A stretch of 64,000 nt of DNA from Blasia pusilla (taxonomy: Eukaryota > Marchantiophyta > Marchantiopsida > Blasiales): positions 2,046,001 to 2,110,000 of the forward strand of contig CM114271.1 of the NCBI GenBank assembly GCA_050084515.1, given 5' to 3'. Of this stretch, positions 32,951-48,890 are shown piece after piece (the stretch's first letter is position 1; each line of letters begins with the position of its first letter). The position numbers were made by a program, and so were the translations under genes. Under the pieces are notes generated by a model that made no database searches, was not told where the DNA came from, and saw only the letters and a program-made list of their open reading frames with translations.

Positions 32951-33221
32951 CTGCAAGAACCCCAATGTGAGAAGGGAACAAAAATAACTCAAAAGTCAAA
33001 GAAATAAGTTCCCTGTCAGAACCAGACGGGTTGCAAGGCCGAGGCATCCCATGAACGACTCTGCGACCTGTCGGTTCCTGACGTGTTGCAACACCCAAGA
33101 ACCACAAGTTGGTTGGTTTTTTCGGTTTGAAATCCCTATAGTGCCCACGCTTCTCAACTTTAGTTGCAACTCTTCAAACAATTTTCAGCGTGAGCTTGAC
33201 GAGACAAATTAGTGAACTTAC
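32951..33221 (-). other. Transposase intron, copy II (one palindrome pair)
   Basis: 271 bp, donor GAG|GTAAGT, acceptor TTGCAG. Carries a single repeat unit (33020-33095), the shortest form of this intron in the window. Confidence 0.8.
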
Positions 33222-35218
33222 CTCCCGCATGAAGTTTCCCCATTGTCTCATTCGTATAGTCCACCAACTCAGCCAAGAGCATAACTCTTTGTACTTCCCC
33301 TCAATCGCATGTTTCCTCCACCACCCATGAAGTTCTTCTTGGCATTCCATGATCTGTTTCAAGGTTTTGCTGTCCTTGCAGCGTTGGAGTAGAGTGACAT
33401 GCTCTGTCCTCTTATTCTCCTTGATGCAAGATTTGGTGTACCGGGTCACACACTGTTGCCAATGGAAAACATCCGACCTTTCCCTCTCCGGTTGAACCTC
33501 TCCACTCCATAACATTTCCCTGATAGCAATCCACCTAAGTTGTGCATTGTCCGCCATGAACCCATAAATTTCCGGAGGTGGCCTTTTGTTTTCCTTCACC
33601 ACCTCCAATAACCCTAACCAGCACATCTTCAAACTGCCAACGTCATCTGCTTTTACTTCACAGAAAAATATAGTTTTGAGTCCCTTCTCCACATGGTCAT
33701 AAACGTGAGCACCCATTGTCAACCATGCATTTTGCACTCTGAAGCAAATATCAAAGCTTACCCAGCTGCCGTAAAGATCTTCCCCTTCCCTCATTCGATC
33801 TATAAGATCGAGGCCACTCGACACACCTGTCGTTGATATTTTTAAGACGTAGGCCCTGGATCGTTTGCCTCATTGGCCCATGAACTTCCATCTCTAAATG
33901 AATGGAGTTGGCCTTGATTCTGGCAATGGAATCCATTTCGGCCGTATTTCCATCTTGTACCCGTATTTGATGCAGCAAATTCCGAAAGCATTCAGGATCA
34001 GCGAGAAATGTGAGATTTTCCTTGAGTTGTTTCTCCTCAGTAGCCGTGATCTCGCCTTGTCCAGGGATTCCAAGCAGTTGTTCACAAATTTGTGATGTTG
34101 TTGTTAACTTGACCACTTTGGGCTTTGAACGCGGAGAGTTCTGTAGACCTCGGCCACTTTCTTCGCCACATCTCTGAATTGCATCGGTCACAGGATGAGT
34201 GTGAGAGCCAACATGAAATGCCAGCCTTATGTACTCTGACGTGGAAACCCAAGTCGTGTACAATGAAAAATATGTATGCAGGACACGCTCCAACACAGAA
34301 AGGGGATGCCTGACAATGAGGACATCAATGGCCTCCCGGTGGTATGGTGGCACAGACCTCATATGGAGTTTCTGCATTCTTGGGGGGAACTTGCGACGTA
34401 TTGACTCGCTCGTTGCGGTCTAGATACGGGCATGCTGGACTTCTACACTCTAAGGCTCCAACGCATTGGCGGCGGGAGACAATCCAAGGACCATCTAGAA
34501 TTGAAGCACTAGTCCGTTGAAGCTTGCACCATCGATGAAAATCAGACTTTCTGTCCATACCCTTCAAGCGTCCTCCATCTATCTTTTGAGCAGGAGCAGC
34601 AAGTGGAGGCAACTCAAAAATGCAATTACCATCGTACGTGGGCGGCAACTCGTCGACAAGAATGTGCTTGAACATTTTCAAGGCGAGAGACGACAACAAA
34701 CTATTGCTTGATACTCGCAAGAGGAATGAGTAGGCGGAAAGAGGGCCCGGTTGGTGTCCGACAGATCCATTGAGGTTGACAACAGCCGGAATGTCTTCAG
34801 GAAGTACAACATTGTAATGAACGTGTGAAGTTGGATTTGATGCCGGATCTACTAAGCTAGGAGTTGCAAATGTAGAGCTTGGTGCGCTAGGAAATTCTCG
34901 ACCGTCTACCTCGGAAACTAAGGAATTCAGAGGCAAGCCGTAAACTCTATATTGACCATTTGCTAGAGGTAGGAGATTCCATACTTTACGGTCTCCAATC
35001 ACTGGCTGGATTTTCTCACCTATTATGTCCTCCGTACCATCCACCCTAACATCCTTGGACATAAAGATTGTTCCAATTTGGAGAAGAAATTGAACTGAGA
35101 GAAATTTTTCATCCATTGGTATGAAAGACTCACGAGCTTGCGGTCGAACGATTTCTGATTGAGGAAGGGCTGCTAGATGACTGCCACAAGTGAGCTTCAC
35201 ATAATTATCCATTCCCAA
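33222..35218 (-). pseudogene. MULE-like transposase exon 1, copy II
   Basis: MGMDNYVKLTCG at 35218 to the donor at 33222. The C-run near 34382 has six C, so this copy keeps the frame into ETPYEV where copies I and III are shifted; a C-to-T change then gives GGH-stop near 34325. Further shifts near 34165 and 33830. The catalytic region reads WVSFDICFRV (near 33745) and GFMADNAQLRW (near 33545). The run KPKVVKLTTTSQICEQLLG shows that the stop in copy I at this site is a mutation. Confidence 0.78.
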
Positions 35219-35242
35219 AATATTCCACCGGGAGGAGACCGG

Positions 35243-35312
35243 AAATAAGAATGAGGATAAGAATGGGAATGGGAATGGGTATGAGAATGAGAATGAGAAT
35301 GTTTAATTTATA
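35243..35312. promoter_or_regulatory. GAGAAT-type repeat and TATA box of transposase, copy II
   Basis: GGGAATGGGAATGAGAATGA repeats followed by the minus-strand TATAAATT at 35312-35305, in the same arrangement as copy I. Confidence 0.6.
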
Positions 35313-35399
35313 GTGAATAGGGACTCAAATTCTCCTGTTAGAATTTGACTGACAAGATGAAGTTTGGTAGGTGAGAATGTCTGACATCATGTATTCAAT

Positions 35400-36185
35400 T
35401 TTTTTGCAACCTGTCGGAGTCCAATGGGTTGCAGAAATTGGGAATCACAGACGTGGGTTGCGAAGCACCCAGTTCCATTTTTTGTTTCGGTGTCCCAATG
35501 TAAGTTGGAACCTGTCGGAGTCCGTTGGAACCCGTCAGAGTCCCTTCTTGCCGACCAATGGTCTTTCGAGTCGATTTTGCTAGCATCAAACACCAGACAT
35601 CGCTTGCATTTGCTAAGGCAACCAATCGTTGGGGACTGTTACGCGATTGTCCAACTCAGGGTAGACCTTGTGACCCGTCGTATTGTAAGGGGTTGCCTCG
35701 GACTATGCGTTGTTGCATTGTTACCCGAGGGATAGAAAAGCGTGCAACCTGTCGGTAACCGACGGGTTGCTCAGGTTCCTAGCCTATTACCCCAAGATGA
35801 GGGAAGCGTGCAACCCCTCGGCCTCCGACGAGTTGCGCAGGTACCCCGCCTTGTTATCCCAAGATGAGGGAAGCGTGCAACCCGTCGGCCTCCGACAGGT
35901 TGCGCAAGTGCCTCACCTTGTAATGCTTCCATGAAGGAACCGTGCAACCCATCGGCCTCCGCCGAGTTGCGCAGGTACCCCACCTTGTTATCCCAAGACG
36001 AGGGACGCGTGCAACCCCCCGGTCTCCGACGGGTTGTGCGGGTACCTTGCGTTCTTGCCCGAAGACGGCGGAGGCGCGTAACCTATCGGTCTCCGACGGG
36101 TTTCCAGGATAGCTCGGCTTTTTAACCAGAGGAGGACAGATGCCTGCAACCCGCGAGAAGCGTGCAACCCGTCGGAGCCGTCGGG
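35400..36185. repeat. Phased palindrome array between divergent promoters, copy II
   Basis: Palindromes at about 35407, 35745, 35811, 35877, 35943 and 36009, then 36076 and 36165; the regular part has a 66-67 bp period as in copy I. The interval 35450-35740 holds degenerate half-sites (GGAACCTGTCGGAGTCC). The array lies between the transposase TATA (35305-35312) and the methyltransferase TATA (36279-36286). Confidence 0.88.
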
Positions 36186-36278
36186 TTGGTGGTTTTCACG
36201 TCCACACTTCCATGATGGCCGACACGTCGCCGTCGAAACAACGGTGCGATCCAACGGTCAGCCCAACGGCTCGAAAAG

Positions 36279-36286
36279 TATAAATA
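36279..36286 (+). promoter_or_regulatory. TATA box of the ParB-methyltransferase gene, copy II
   Basis: TATAAATA in the same context as copy I. The leader 36300-36573 contains several tandem GGCGACTCATC(GTGACATCA) units (36430-36530), more than in copy I. Confidence 0.75.
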
Positions 36287-36573
36287 GGCGAGGGTTCGCT
36301 CATTTCCGGTTTTTCGTTTCGTGATCTCGATTGCCCTTCCGCGCAGCTGCTGACCAGATACCAAGGGGCGCTTTATACGGCGACTCATCGCAAGACGATT
36401 CGAGCGAACGATCGCGAGACTATTCGAGCGACTCATCAAGGCGACTCATCATGACATCAGCAAGACGACTCATCAAGGCGACTCATCGTGACATCAACAA
36501 GACAACTCATCAAGGCGACTCATCGTGTACAAAAAGTAACTTTGTTGTCGAGGAGGAGGCATTTTCGGAAACA

Positions 36574-37202
36574 ATGACGAGGAAAAAATCTCAAGCAAGC
36601 AAGGTTGGGAGCTTCACTCCCAAATCCATGAGGACTCCTGCATCACCATCTCCAGGGCCTCGTTCGGCCAATGAGATAAGGCAACATGAGATCGAGGAGC
36701 GGGAAAGGGAAGCGGATATGCACAGGCAAGAGCTTCTTGCAAAACGTGTTATGGAGGCGCTCGAAAAACAGAACGCAGAGGCTGAGGCGTTGCAAGCCTT
36801 GAAGAAAAGGATCGCCGAGGAATAGCGTGAAAAGAAGCGTTGGTGAGGAGAACAAAATTGGCAAAAGCTTGAAGGGAAAAAGCGATTGCCATTGAAGAAA
36901 GCCCGCCCCGTCCAACCGAAAGTGTGGAGATGCAGGAAATGTCCCCGATGAAGTTTGGGGACACAATCAATATAAAATTGGATGAGGAAACGGCAGAAGT
37001 TCAAGTGACGAACGATGAGGTCATGAGGACCACCAACGTGGAGATGGTGGACATCTCTGAAGAAGCAGGATAGCAGTATTCCTTGTCTTTGAGCCCGGCG
37101 GAAGAAATCGACCTCTATTGGATCAACGAGTTTCCAGTGGACTTGCCAACTGCTGTCCCAGAGTAGTTGGCGGGCCATGACACCGACCCAATCTTTGAGC
37201 GG
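36574..37202 (+). pseudogene. ParB-methyltransferase gene, exon 1, copy II
   Basis: MTRKKSQASKVGSFTPKSMR at 36574, then PASPSPGPRSANEIRQ and a coiled-coil stretch (EREREADMHRQELLAKR ... LKKRIAEE) open to 36825. Later decay: TAG at 36823, a deletion near 36840, stops near 37068 and 37164. Acidic/hydrophobic part (EMSPMKFGDTINIKLDEE, VEMVDISEEA) then PIFER at the GTAAGA donor (37203). Confidence 0.72.
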
Positions 37203-37300
37203 GTAAGAAACGATCTTGGATCTTCAAGTTATGTGAAGGCCCATGTTTCAATTCATTGGCAATTCAGTGTAGTTTATTGAATTTGTCCCCGTTGTGACAG
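37203..37300 (+). other. Intron 1, copy II
   Basis: 98 bp, GTAAGA to TTGTGACAG, same as copy I. Confidence 0.75.
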
Positions 37301-37772
37301 TATTAAAGCAGATGGCACTAATGGAGGGCCAGAACGCCCCGAGAATTCCACTCTTCCAATTTCGGACAATGGAGTACGTCCGCGAAATTCAGTCTGACGA
37401 GGATATTGAGAAGCTGAAACAGTCGGCAGCGACAACATCCTATATCAACAGCTTCCCTCCATTCTATGTTCAGCATTACGATCAACATGGAATCCAAGCG
37501 TTGGTGACGGAGGAGGACTTAGAAGCGCTCGACACATTCTAGAGGATGAGAGATCAGGAATTCAGAAGAGCGATTGAGGGGACGGAATTCAGCTGGATGC
37601 GGAACCTCTATTTCTTCATTTGGGATGGAAACCACATGTTCATGGCGTGGACCTAGTTTGCAGAGGAGCGCCAAAATTCATTGGAGGCGCATTTTTGCGT
37701 GAAGGCAGTTGTGCTAAATCCATACCCTCATCACATGGCGACGGTGGAAATGGCCATGCATGCCATGAACAC
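37301..37772 (+). pseudogene. ParB-methyltransferase gene, exon 2, copy II
   Basis: IPLFQFRTMEYVREIQ ... FSWMRNLYFFIWDGNH, ending AMHAMN. Stops at 37540-37542 and near 37654. In the ParB-like signature the Arg of DGNHR is changed to Met here (near 37636). The GTAAGT donor is intact at 37773. Confidence 0.68.
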
Positions 37773-38267
37773 GTAAGTTTCCTCTTCCTTTTTTTTTTAT
37801 TGCTGCAAACCGTCTGACTCTGACAAGTTGTTTAACTAGTGGTAACAAAACATCGGATGCCTAAAAGCAACTCGTCGGAGTACGACGAGTTGCTTGACCG
37901 GCCACTATTTTTAGGATGTTTTTGGCCGAAAGCAACTCGTCGGACTCCAACGGGTTGCATTCGCCGCCACGGGTAGGTGATCGGAGTAGGGGAGCTTGAT
38001 TTTTAGCATCAAATTGTTGCTTTACTTGAAATTGCGCAACCAGTTGGACTCCGACATGTTCAGAGAGTGGTTTCAACCCGTCGGAGTCCGAGGAATTGTA
38101 ACCAGGAAATTACAAATCTGAATGCAATCCGTGGGACTCTGATAGGTTGCAATATTTAGCTCTTAGGTACCATTTCGACCATAAGGTGTAGCGACCTGTC
38201 GGAGTACGACATGTTGCAGGAACCGATGTAGCTTGCAAAAATTCTTATAGTGTGTTTGGATGTGCAG
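37773..38267 (+). repeat. Intron 2, copy II, with palindromes
   Basis: 495 bp, GTAAGT to TGTGCAG. Palindromes near 37803, 37868, 37932, 38035, 38072, 38125 and 38196, several decayed. The first three keep the 64-bp period. Confidence 0.78.
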
Positions 38268-40308
38268 GATTGTATATGAGGGGAACGTCACCCACCACTG
38301 GATCCAGGATTGCGACCGGGTGAAGAAAGTGCTAGCGACGCACTCGGCAGAGTACAAGGGGTTCTTGGGCGATGCTCTTGTAAATGAGATGCTGGCGAAG
38401 GGGGCTCAAATAAAAAAAAAGACTTGGGCAAATACATTTATTTCCTAAGATGCAACCGTGACAATCCTTTGCTGGTCGAAGATACAGGCCGCCAAGAAGA
38501 GCGCTTCATTGGAGCTGGAGCGGAGGGAGAATGTGTCTGTGTCTGAGCATGCTAAGTTCATCCAAGCTTCAGTATCTGCAGCTACGAAGTACACTGCAAG
38601 CAAGATGCAACGCTACATCGCCATTCTCAACCCCGAACTTGGCCTCGATTTCTACAAGGAGCTGAAGGCGATAATCAAGTGCCAGTCGAAGAGGGATGAA
38701 GATCCGCAAGGTTGGATTGGGGAGAAAGTGTCTCTCGACCGCGTCCATAGATTTGCCTTGTCTGGAATTTTGGAATTTAGGAGAATCCGACTATGAAAAC
38801 CAGTCTCGAGGGCAGAGAGGCCCAAAAGAGGGCGGCACACCATCCTCCGGGTGTCTTTGATCCAGTGATCTCCCACTGGCTCCGTGAATGGTCATTCTGG
38901 GACGCGTTGCGGCTTCTCGGAAGTCCATGCTCGTGGGTCTCCAAGCGGAGCTGAAAAAAATAGAGCCTATTCTGGAGGAAGCAAACCTGGAGAGTGCTGA
39001 AGATTTTAAACTTTGGCTTGATGACATCCGGGACAAGCCCATGAAAAACCCAGGCTTCAGGATGATGTTCAAGGATCACATCCTCCCTCAAGCAGACTTG
39101 GATGAAGAAATAGAGGCGAAGAAAAGGGATTTCGCAAAGAAGAAGCGAGATCTTCAAGAGCAGGCGGCCGATGCATCTCGACAAAGAGCTGCCCAACGGA
39201 TGGTGTTCAGGTACCTCATCCATTGTAAGCATGCAGGTACCTGGCAAAAAGTACCGGTAGCCTGCAAATTGTGGGCTTCTCCGCCTCATGGAGAGGCATT
39301 TTCTATGTACGACATGGAGATGGCACAGGGCATGTCCGATAGGGAGGTTGACAATTGCCCAATCTGGTTGGACTTCAACGACCCTGAGGACATAACCGAG
39401 AAAAATCTACGCCTGGTCTATGATGCAGTGGCCGTAGGTAGGGACGACATCCCGAATTTTGTGCAGCCTGAAGACTTTTTTGAAGGAGATGCGGAGGAGC
39501 AAGCCATCGAGACAGCGGAGTTGGTGTCCAAGGTCGTCACCGCCAAGGACAAATCTACAACAGGTGTGAAAGCAAAGGCAAGGGGATCGAAGAATTTTGA
39601 GGCCGAGTCTTCCAAAAAAGAGGCTGAGAATTCAGACGAGAGGCGGAATCGTCCAGGTGAGCGGGGAGAGAGGGCCGGACGAGGTCCTCCGCCAAGAAAA
39701 CTCCAACAGAGTCTGAGATAATAGAGATCCCAACAAGCCGACCGCAGACTCGAGAAAAGCGGAAGCGAGAGGCGCCACGTTTGTCCCAGGGAGCAGACCA
39801 GGATGTGGAATACACTCCATCATCCTTGGGCAAACATAGAGAAACAATGACCCGGACAAGCATCATCATTCACTGCACGAATCTTCTGGATGAGTTGCAA
39901 AGTTTCAGTTCCCAAGAGTTGACACCCGCCATCGACAAATTAACAATGTTGGGATGGAAGCTTCAACGAAATGGGCACGCTCCCTACACGGTCCATGGGG
40001 AGGTCGAGGAGGTGGCCATGGATCTCCTCGTCGCTGATTTTCCCTCTGGGTTGCGCTTGTGGGATGAAAATCCGTCTGACAATGTCCCAGACTGGAATGT
40101 CCCTCTTACCTGTGACCAGATCCCGCTCATGTTTTCCTTTGCAGACGCTTATCTCAGTGACAGGGGCTATTTCTTGGTCTTAACTGGAGGAAGCAAGGAC
40201 GAGCTCTTCAACCTGCAGTGCGTGAAGAGGTCGCTGACGTGGAGGACGGTGCAATCGTGGGTCATCAAGAACGAGTTCCCACTCCGATCGGCGACGAGTC
40301 AAATCTGG
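38268..40308 (+). pseudogene. ParB-methyltransferase gene, exon 3, copy II
   Basis: Uninterrupted by the solo LTR seen in copy I. VTHHWIQDCDRVKKVL, AATKYTASKMQRYIAILNPE, then a frame change near 38795, RMMFKDHILPQADLDEE, the acidic and Lys/Glu-rich middle, and a second frame change near 39720. The methyltransferase half reads AMDLLVADFPSGLRLW near 40015-40060 (motif IV as D-F-P-S), WNVPLTCDQIPLMFSFADAY, GYFLVLTGGSK and ends SQIW at an intact GTAAGG donor (40309). The sequence before motif IV (NLLDELQSFSSQ ... KLTMLG) is shared with copy I. Confidence 0.75.
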
Positions 40309-40545
40309 GTAAGGGCTCTAAATCCATATACAATTTGTCCTGCTCCGACGGTTTGCATCTCTGCATGCAACCCGTCGGATTGTCTAAGCTGGTCACTACG
40401 GTGTTGCAATCCGTCTGAAAGCGATGGGTTGCAAATTTACCACAAGTCTCTATTGGGTGAATGCAACCCGTCGGAACCGGACGGGTTGCAAGTGCTTATG
40501 CTTTTCCTTGTGTTTCTAGAATGATGCAACCCGTCTGAAAGCAAC
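40309..40545 (+). repeat. Intron 3 start, copy II, truncated
   Basis: GTAAGG donor, then palindromes near 40340, 40369, 40405, 40461 and 40522; stops in the middle of a palindrome at 40545, where the terminal segment begins. Confidence 0.7.
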
Positions 40546-40737
40546 GGGGGCTGGTATTCTGGCAGGAGAGAGTAAGAGAGGAGAGGAAGAGAGGAAGAGA
40601 GGAGAGTCTCTCTTAAAAAAAAAGGGCCAAATCCGCCTCCTCTCTTCAAAACTTTTTGACATATTTGAAATTTTTATTTGTTTTCAAATCCATGAAATCT
40701 TTAGAAGAGAGTAGGTAGTGGTCCACATTTGGCCCTA
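40546..40737 (+). repeat. Detached MULE terminal segment
   Basis: GGGGGCTGGTATTCTGGCAG, purine block, CTCTTAAAAA, then AGGGCCAAATCCGCCTC to CCACATTTGGCCC; matches 12251-12416. Its orientation points outward from copy II rather than inward, so it is either an inverted end created by rearrangement or the stub of another copy. It abuts gypsy element E at 40738. Confidence 0.65.
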
Positions 40738-41905
40738 AATGGGAACGGCTCCGTCCATGATACATAATATGGATCATAGTATAGTCGACATGCCTCAATC
40801 TCCTAAGCATATATGTGGGAGAACTCATGGTAATTGTCCATGGGCACCCCCTTTAAATGCTGGAACATACCCTTCCATGTTGTAAACGGGTTGAACTCTC
40901 TAGAGTTCCTAGCCCGATGTGAGTCACACCAACTCCTAAACTCCGCAATAAAGTCATGTAGCTCTATAGTGCCTACAGCACCCAAAAACCTACGTAGTCC
41001 TCTACCTCGGTCGTCCATCTCGTACGCCCAACTGGTAGGACCACTCAATGTATACGGTGGATCACTAACACACTCCTCTACACATTTCCCCTCGTCTGAA
41101 GACGAAACAGAAGGAGATCAAGGTGGTCTCTCACATGGAGACCCTCAAAACCTCGCACCCCTCTGGATAAACCCTCCAGAGCTACTCTCAGGTCCACTAC
41201 CTTGCCTCTCAAAATCCTGAAAGGACACAGTGATGACCCTTGTGCCCCTCTCACATGATCACTCTCAATCTTGCGAGTAATTCCTCAATCACTCAAACTA
41301 AACATGCAGCACTCAATCTACCTACTCTCATTAAGATGTGTGTTGTGCGGCAACAAGCTGCGTGGTGCGGAAAATCAACTGATCTATCGTCTCATCGACA
41401 AACCATCCTCATTTTTGGACATCCCACACAGGTTTATATCCCCTAAACCCATACATCATCGATGCTCTCAGCATCACGACGAAACCCAATATCCCAAATA
41501 ACTTCCCATCACCCGAAAATCCCTAACACGTGTAGGAAAAAAGACTAGAATGAGTAACTTAACAATAAATATCGATAAAGCTCCACAGCAAGTGCAAATC
41601 TTCACCCCTACTCGGTCGTAAGGACAACTCCTCCAAGTATCATGTCGTACTTCCGTGATACTGACAATGCACGAATCTCCTCGATGTGTAGTGTAGGTCC
41701 AACGGTTCGGCGCGACACTACGGTTTGGAATGACTATAAATGGCACGGCACTCAGGAATGGAGTGTAGCACTCGGCGCCATACCCTCCTCAGTCAACAAA
41801 ATGTAATCTGCTCCTAGTGATGGTGCGGCTCTGTTCTAGTGTGGAGAGCCTTTCTTTGAGTGAGGACGGACCTTCTAGTTACAACGGACGTGGCTGATGC
41901 AAGTC
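40738..41905 (-). pseudogene. gypsy-DNMT family element E: leader and gag N-terminus
   Basis: Minus-strand relative of copy C (46750-47870). Gag reading 41048-40803: SGPTSWAYEMDDRGRG, TIELHDFIAEFRSWCDSHRA, NSREFNPFTTWKGMFQHL, then stop and YYVSWTEPF-like remnants to 40738. The upstream part (to about 41905) matches the untranslated leader of copy C, including the CGTTGGACC ... CACATCGAGGAG block (around 41680-41710). Everything after early gag is missing, replaced by the MULE terminal segment. Confidence 0.75.
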
Positions 41906-46599
<4,694 letters not shown>

Positions 46600-46600
<1 letters not shown>

Positions 46601-47364
46601 GCGGCTGCTTGTGTTCACTAGCGACCGTTTTCATTTTTGGATTGATGAGGTCGTTGTGTTCCATCCGCTTTGTTATGCCGTGATTTGTAGCCGCTTGAGG
46701 ATGATCGAGTACCATGTTGTGACGCCTATAGCCACGCCGTGCCGCTTGTGGCGGCACCGCACCGTCTCGATCGCCGAGCCGCACCATCATTGGAGAGCAG
46801 AGCGTGTATTGTTGTTGAGGAGGGCATGCCGCTGGGTGCCGCACCCTATTACCGAGTGCCGTGCTATTTTTAGCCATTCCGTGTTGCGAGTGCCGCACCG
46901 TACCGTTGGACCCGCACTGCACATCGAGGAGATTTGAGCATTGTCAATACTAGAGGAGTACAACTTGCTGCTTGGAGGAGTTGTCTTTACGACCGAGTTG
47001 GGGTCGAGATTTGCAGTTGCTGAGGAGTGACATCGATATTTATTGTCAGGTTATCCATTCTAGTCTTTTGCCTTGCACGTGTTAGGGATTTTTGGGTATT
47101 GGGAAGTTATTTGGGGATATTCGATTTTGAATGTGTGTGATGCAGATGCTGAGAGCATCATTGATGTATGGGTTTAGGGGACATAGATCTGTATGGGATG
47201 TCAAGAGTTGAGGGTATGTCCTATCATGAGATGATAGGATAGTAGTCTATTTTCCGCACCGCACCACTTGTTGCCATACAGCACACGTCTTAGTGAGAGA
47301 GTGTGGATTGAGTGCCTCCTATTTAGTTGAATGCTTTAGTGATTACTTGCGAGGTTGAGAGTGA
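46600..47364 (+). other. Leader of gypsy copy C
   Basis: GC-rich with repeated GTGCCGCACC motifs to about 46910, then sequence homologous to the leader of element E on the other strand (CGTTGGACC, CACGTGTTAGGGATTTTTGG, AGAGCATCA). Homology starts at about 46750. The 5' LTR limit and a primer-binding site were not found. Confidence 0.55.
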
Positions 47365-48890
47365 TTGTGTGAGGGGGGCACGAGGGTTATCACGGCATCC
47401 TTCTGGGGCTTTGAGAGGCGAGGTGGTGGACTTGAGAGTAGCTCTAGAGGGTTGATCCGGAGTGGTGCGAGGTTTCGAGAGTTTCCACATGAGAGACCAC
47501 CTCGATCTTCTTCTTTGTCGTCTTTAGACAAGGGGAGGGAGGAGGAGTGTGCTAGTGATCCACTATACACATTGAGTGGTTCCACCAGTTGGGCGTACGA
47601 GATGGACGATCGGGGTAGAGGACCGTGTAGGTTTTCGGGTTGTATAGGCACTATAGAGTTATACGACTTCATTACGGAGTTTAGAAGTTGGTGTGACTCA
47701 CAGCGGGCTAGGAACTCCAGAGAGTTCAACCCATTTACAGCATGGAATGGAATGTTCCAGCAATTAGAGGGGGCACCCATGGACGATTACCATGAGTTCT
47801 CGCAGAGATATGCCCATGAGATTGAGACTTGGAGATTACTATGACCCACATTATGTGTCATGGACTGAGCCATTTCCAGATAAGGAGGAGGAGTTAGGAG
47901 AGGGTTCCTCCACCAGTGATGTTGTAGGAGGGGTGATTCGCATTGGAGCAGTTGCATCGTCCAATCGAGTTTGTATCAAGTTCAACCCCGTGGTTGAGTT
48001 CTTCGCTGAGTTGAGGGAGAGCTACCAAGGGGTACAAACGGAGAAGTTGCAGAGCATCCACGACTTCCAGAGGCGACCAATTTAGAGTTTGCGTGAGGCC
48101 TACACCCGCTTGCGCTGGTTGATTAACGTCACTCAAGGGGTGACAAAGACTTAGGCTATCCAATCATGGTATGCGATGGTAACCGAACCCTGCGGACATG
48201 TGTGCGAGAGGAGGTTCTTCTTATGAACACGTCCCCTACGTTGAGAGATGTTTTTAGGACCGCCGAGAATATTGAGCAACATGGCAGAGGAGACCGTAGC
48301 TACCATGGGTTGTGGGCGAGAGCAGTCACGAATGCCTGCACCACCAATGCAGCAACGTGGATTCCAAGTATAGGTTTGTGGCACCACGAGCATCGATGAG
48401 GACCCTATCGATGGATCTTCATCAGAGTTCCCGGAGAGTTGGTGATATTGTTGGTATGCACGCACAGAGGGCAATGGGAGAAGCGAGTATGATGATGCCT
48501 ATTGCTGATGCTCAGGGGGAGCATGTGTTGAGTACGATGTTGGGGGCGACCATGATGGTGTGTCGTGCTCCGCTGTTTTCTGCTTCCGATGTTATGATAT
48601 TGGGAGATATGTCAACCGAGGTGTTCTGGCTGGCGGCTGCGCTATGTGAAGGTGGAGATGGAGTTCCTACATCACGTTCAAAGATGATTGCAAAGGAGGT
48701 GATGGATCTGCCCTTGGAGCTTATGCTCGGGCCTTCCATGTCAGATTCATGGCAGGCAGCGGCTGCTAGGTTGGCGGAGATGCCCGCGATAGAGCGTGCC
48801 ATGGCTTCTCCTGGTGTTTTTTTGTTGGATAATCGGGGAGAGGTCTTCCAATTGGTGAGTCCAGGAGAGCTTTTAGTCCATTTGCACAGA
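47365..48890 (+). pseudogene. gypsy copy C gag
   Basis: Gag with SGSTSWAYEMDDRGRG, TIELYDFITEFRSWCDSQRA, FNPFTAWNGMFQQLEG and YHEFSQRYAHEIETWRLL (47570-47840), then after a frame change VVEFFAELRESYQGVQTEKL and SLREAYTRLRWLI (47990-48120), the retrotransposon gag core also seen in copy D. Decayed sequence follows, with GEASMMMPIADAQGEH (48475-48525) shared with element G. The zinc knuckles and protease region are deleted; near 48890 it jumps to just before the methyltransferase. Confidence 0.78.

Larger units (their letters stand above)
31034..40550. mobile_element. MULE-like transposon, copy II
   Basis: Same plan as copy I, without the left rearrangement and without the solo LTR: left end (31034), transposase gene to 35218, divergent spacer, ParB-methyltransferase exons 1-3 to 40308, and the start of intron 3. 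Exon 4 with motif I is missing; at about 40546 the sequence switches to a MULE terminal segment in the opposite sense from that expected. It is the best copy for deducing exon borders. Confidence 0.75.
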
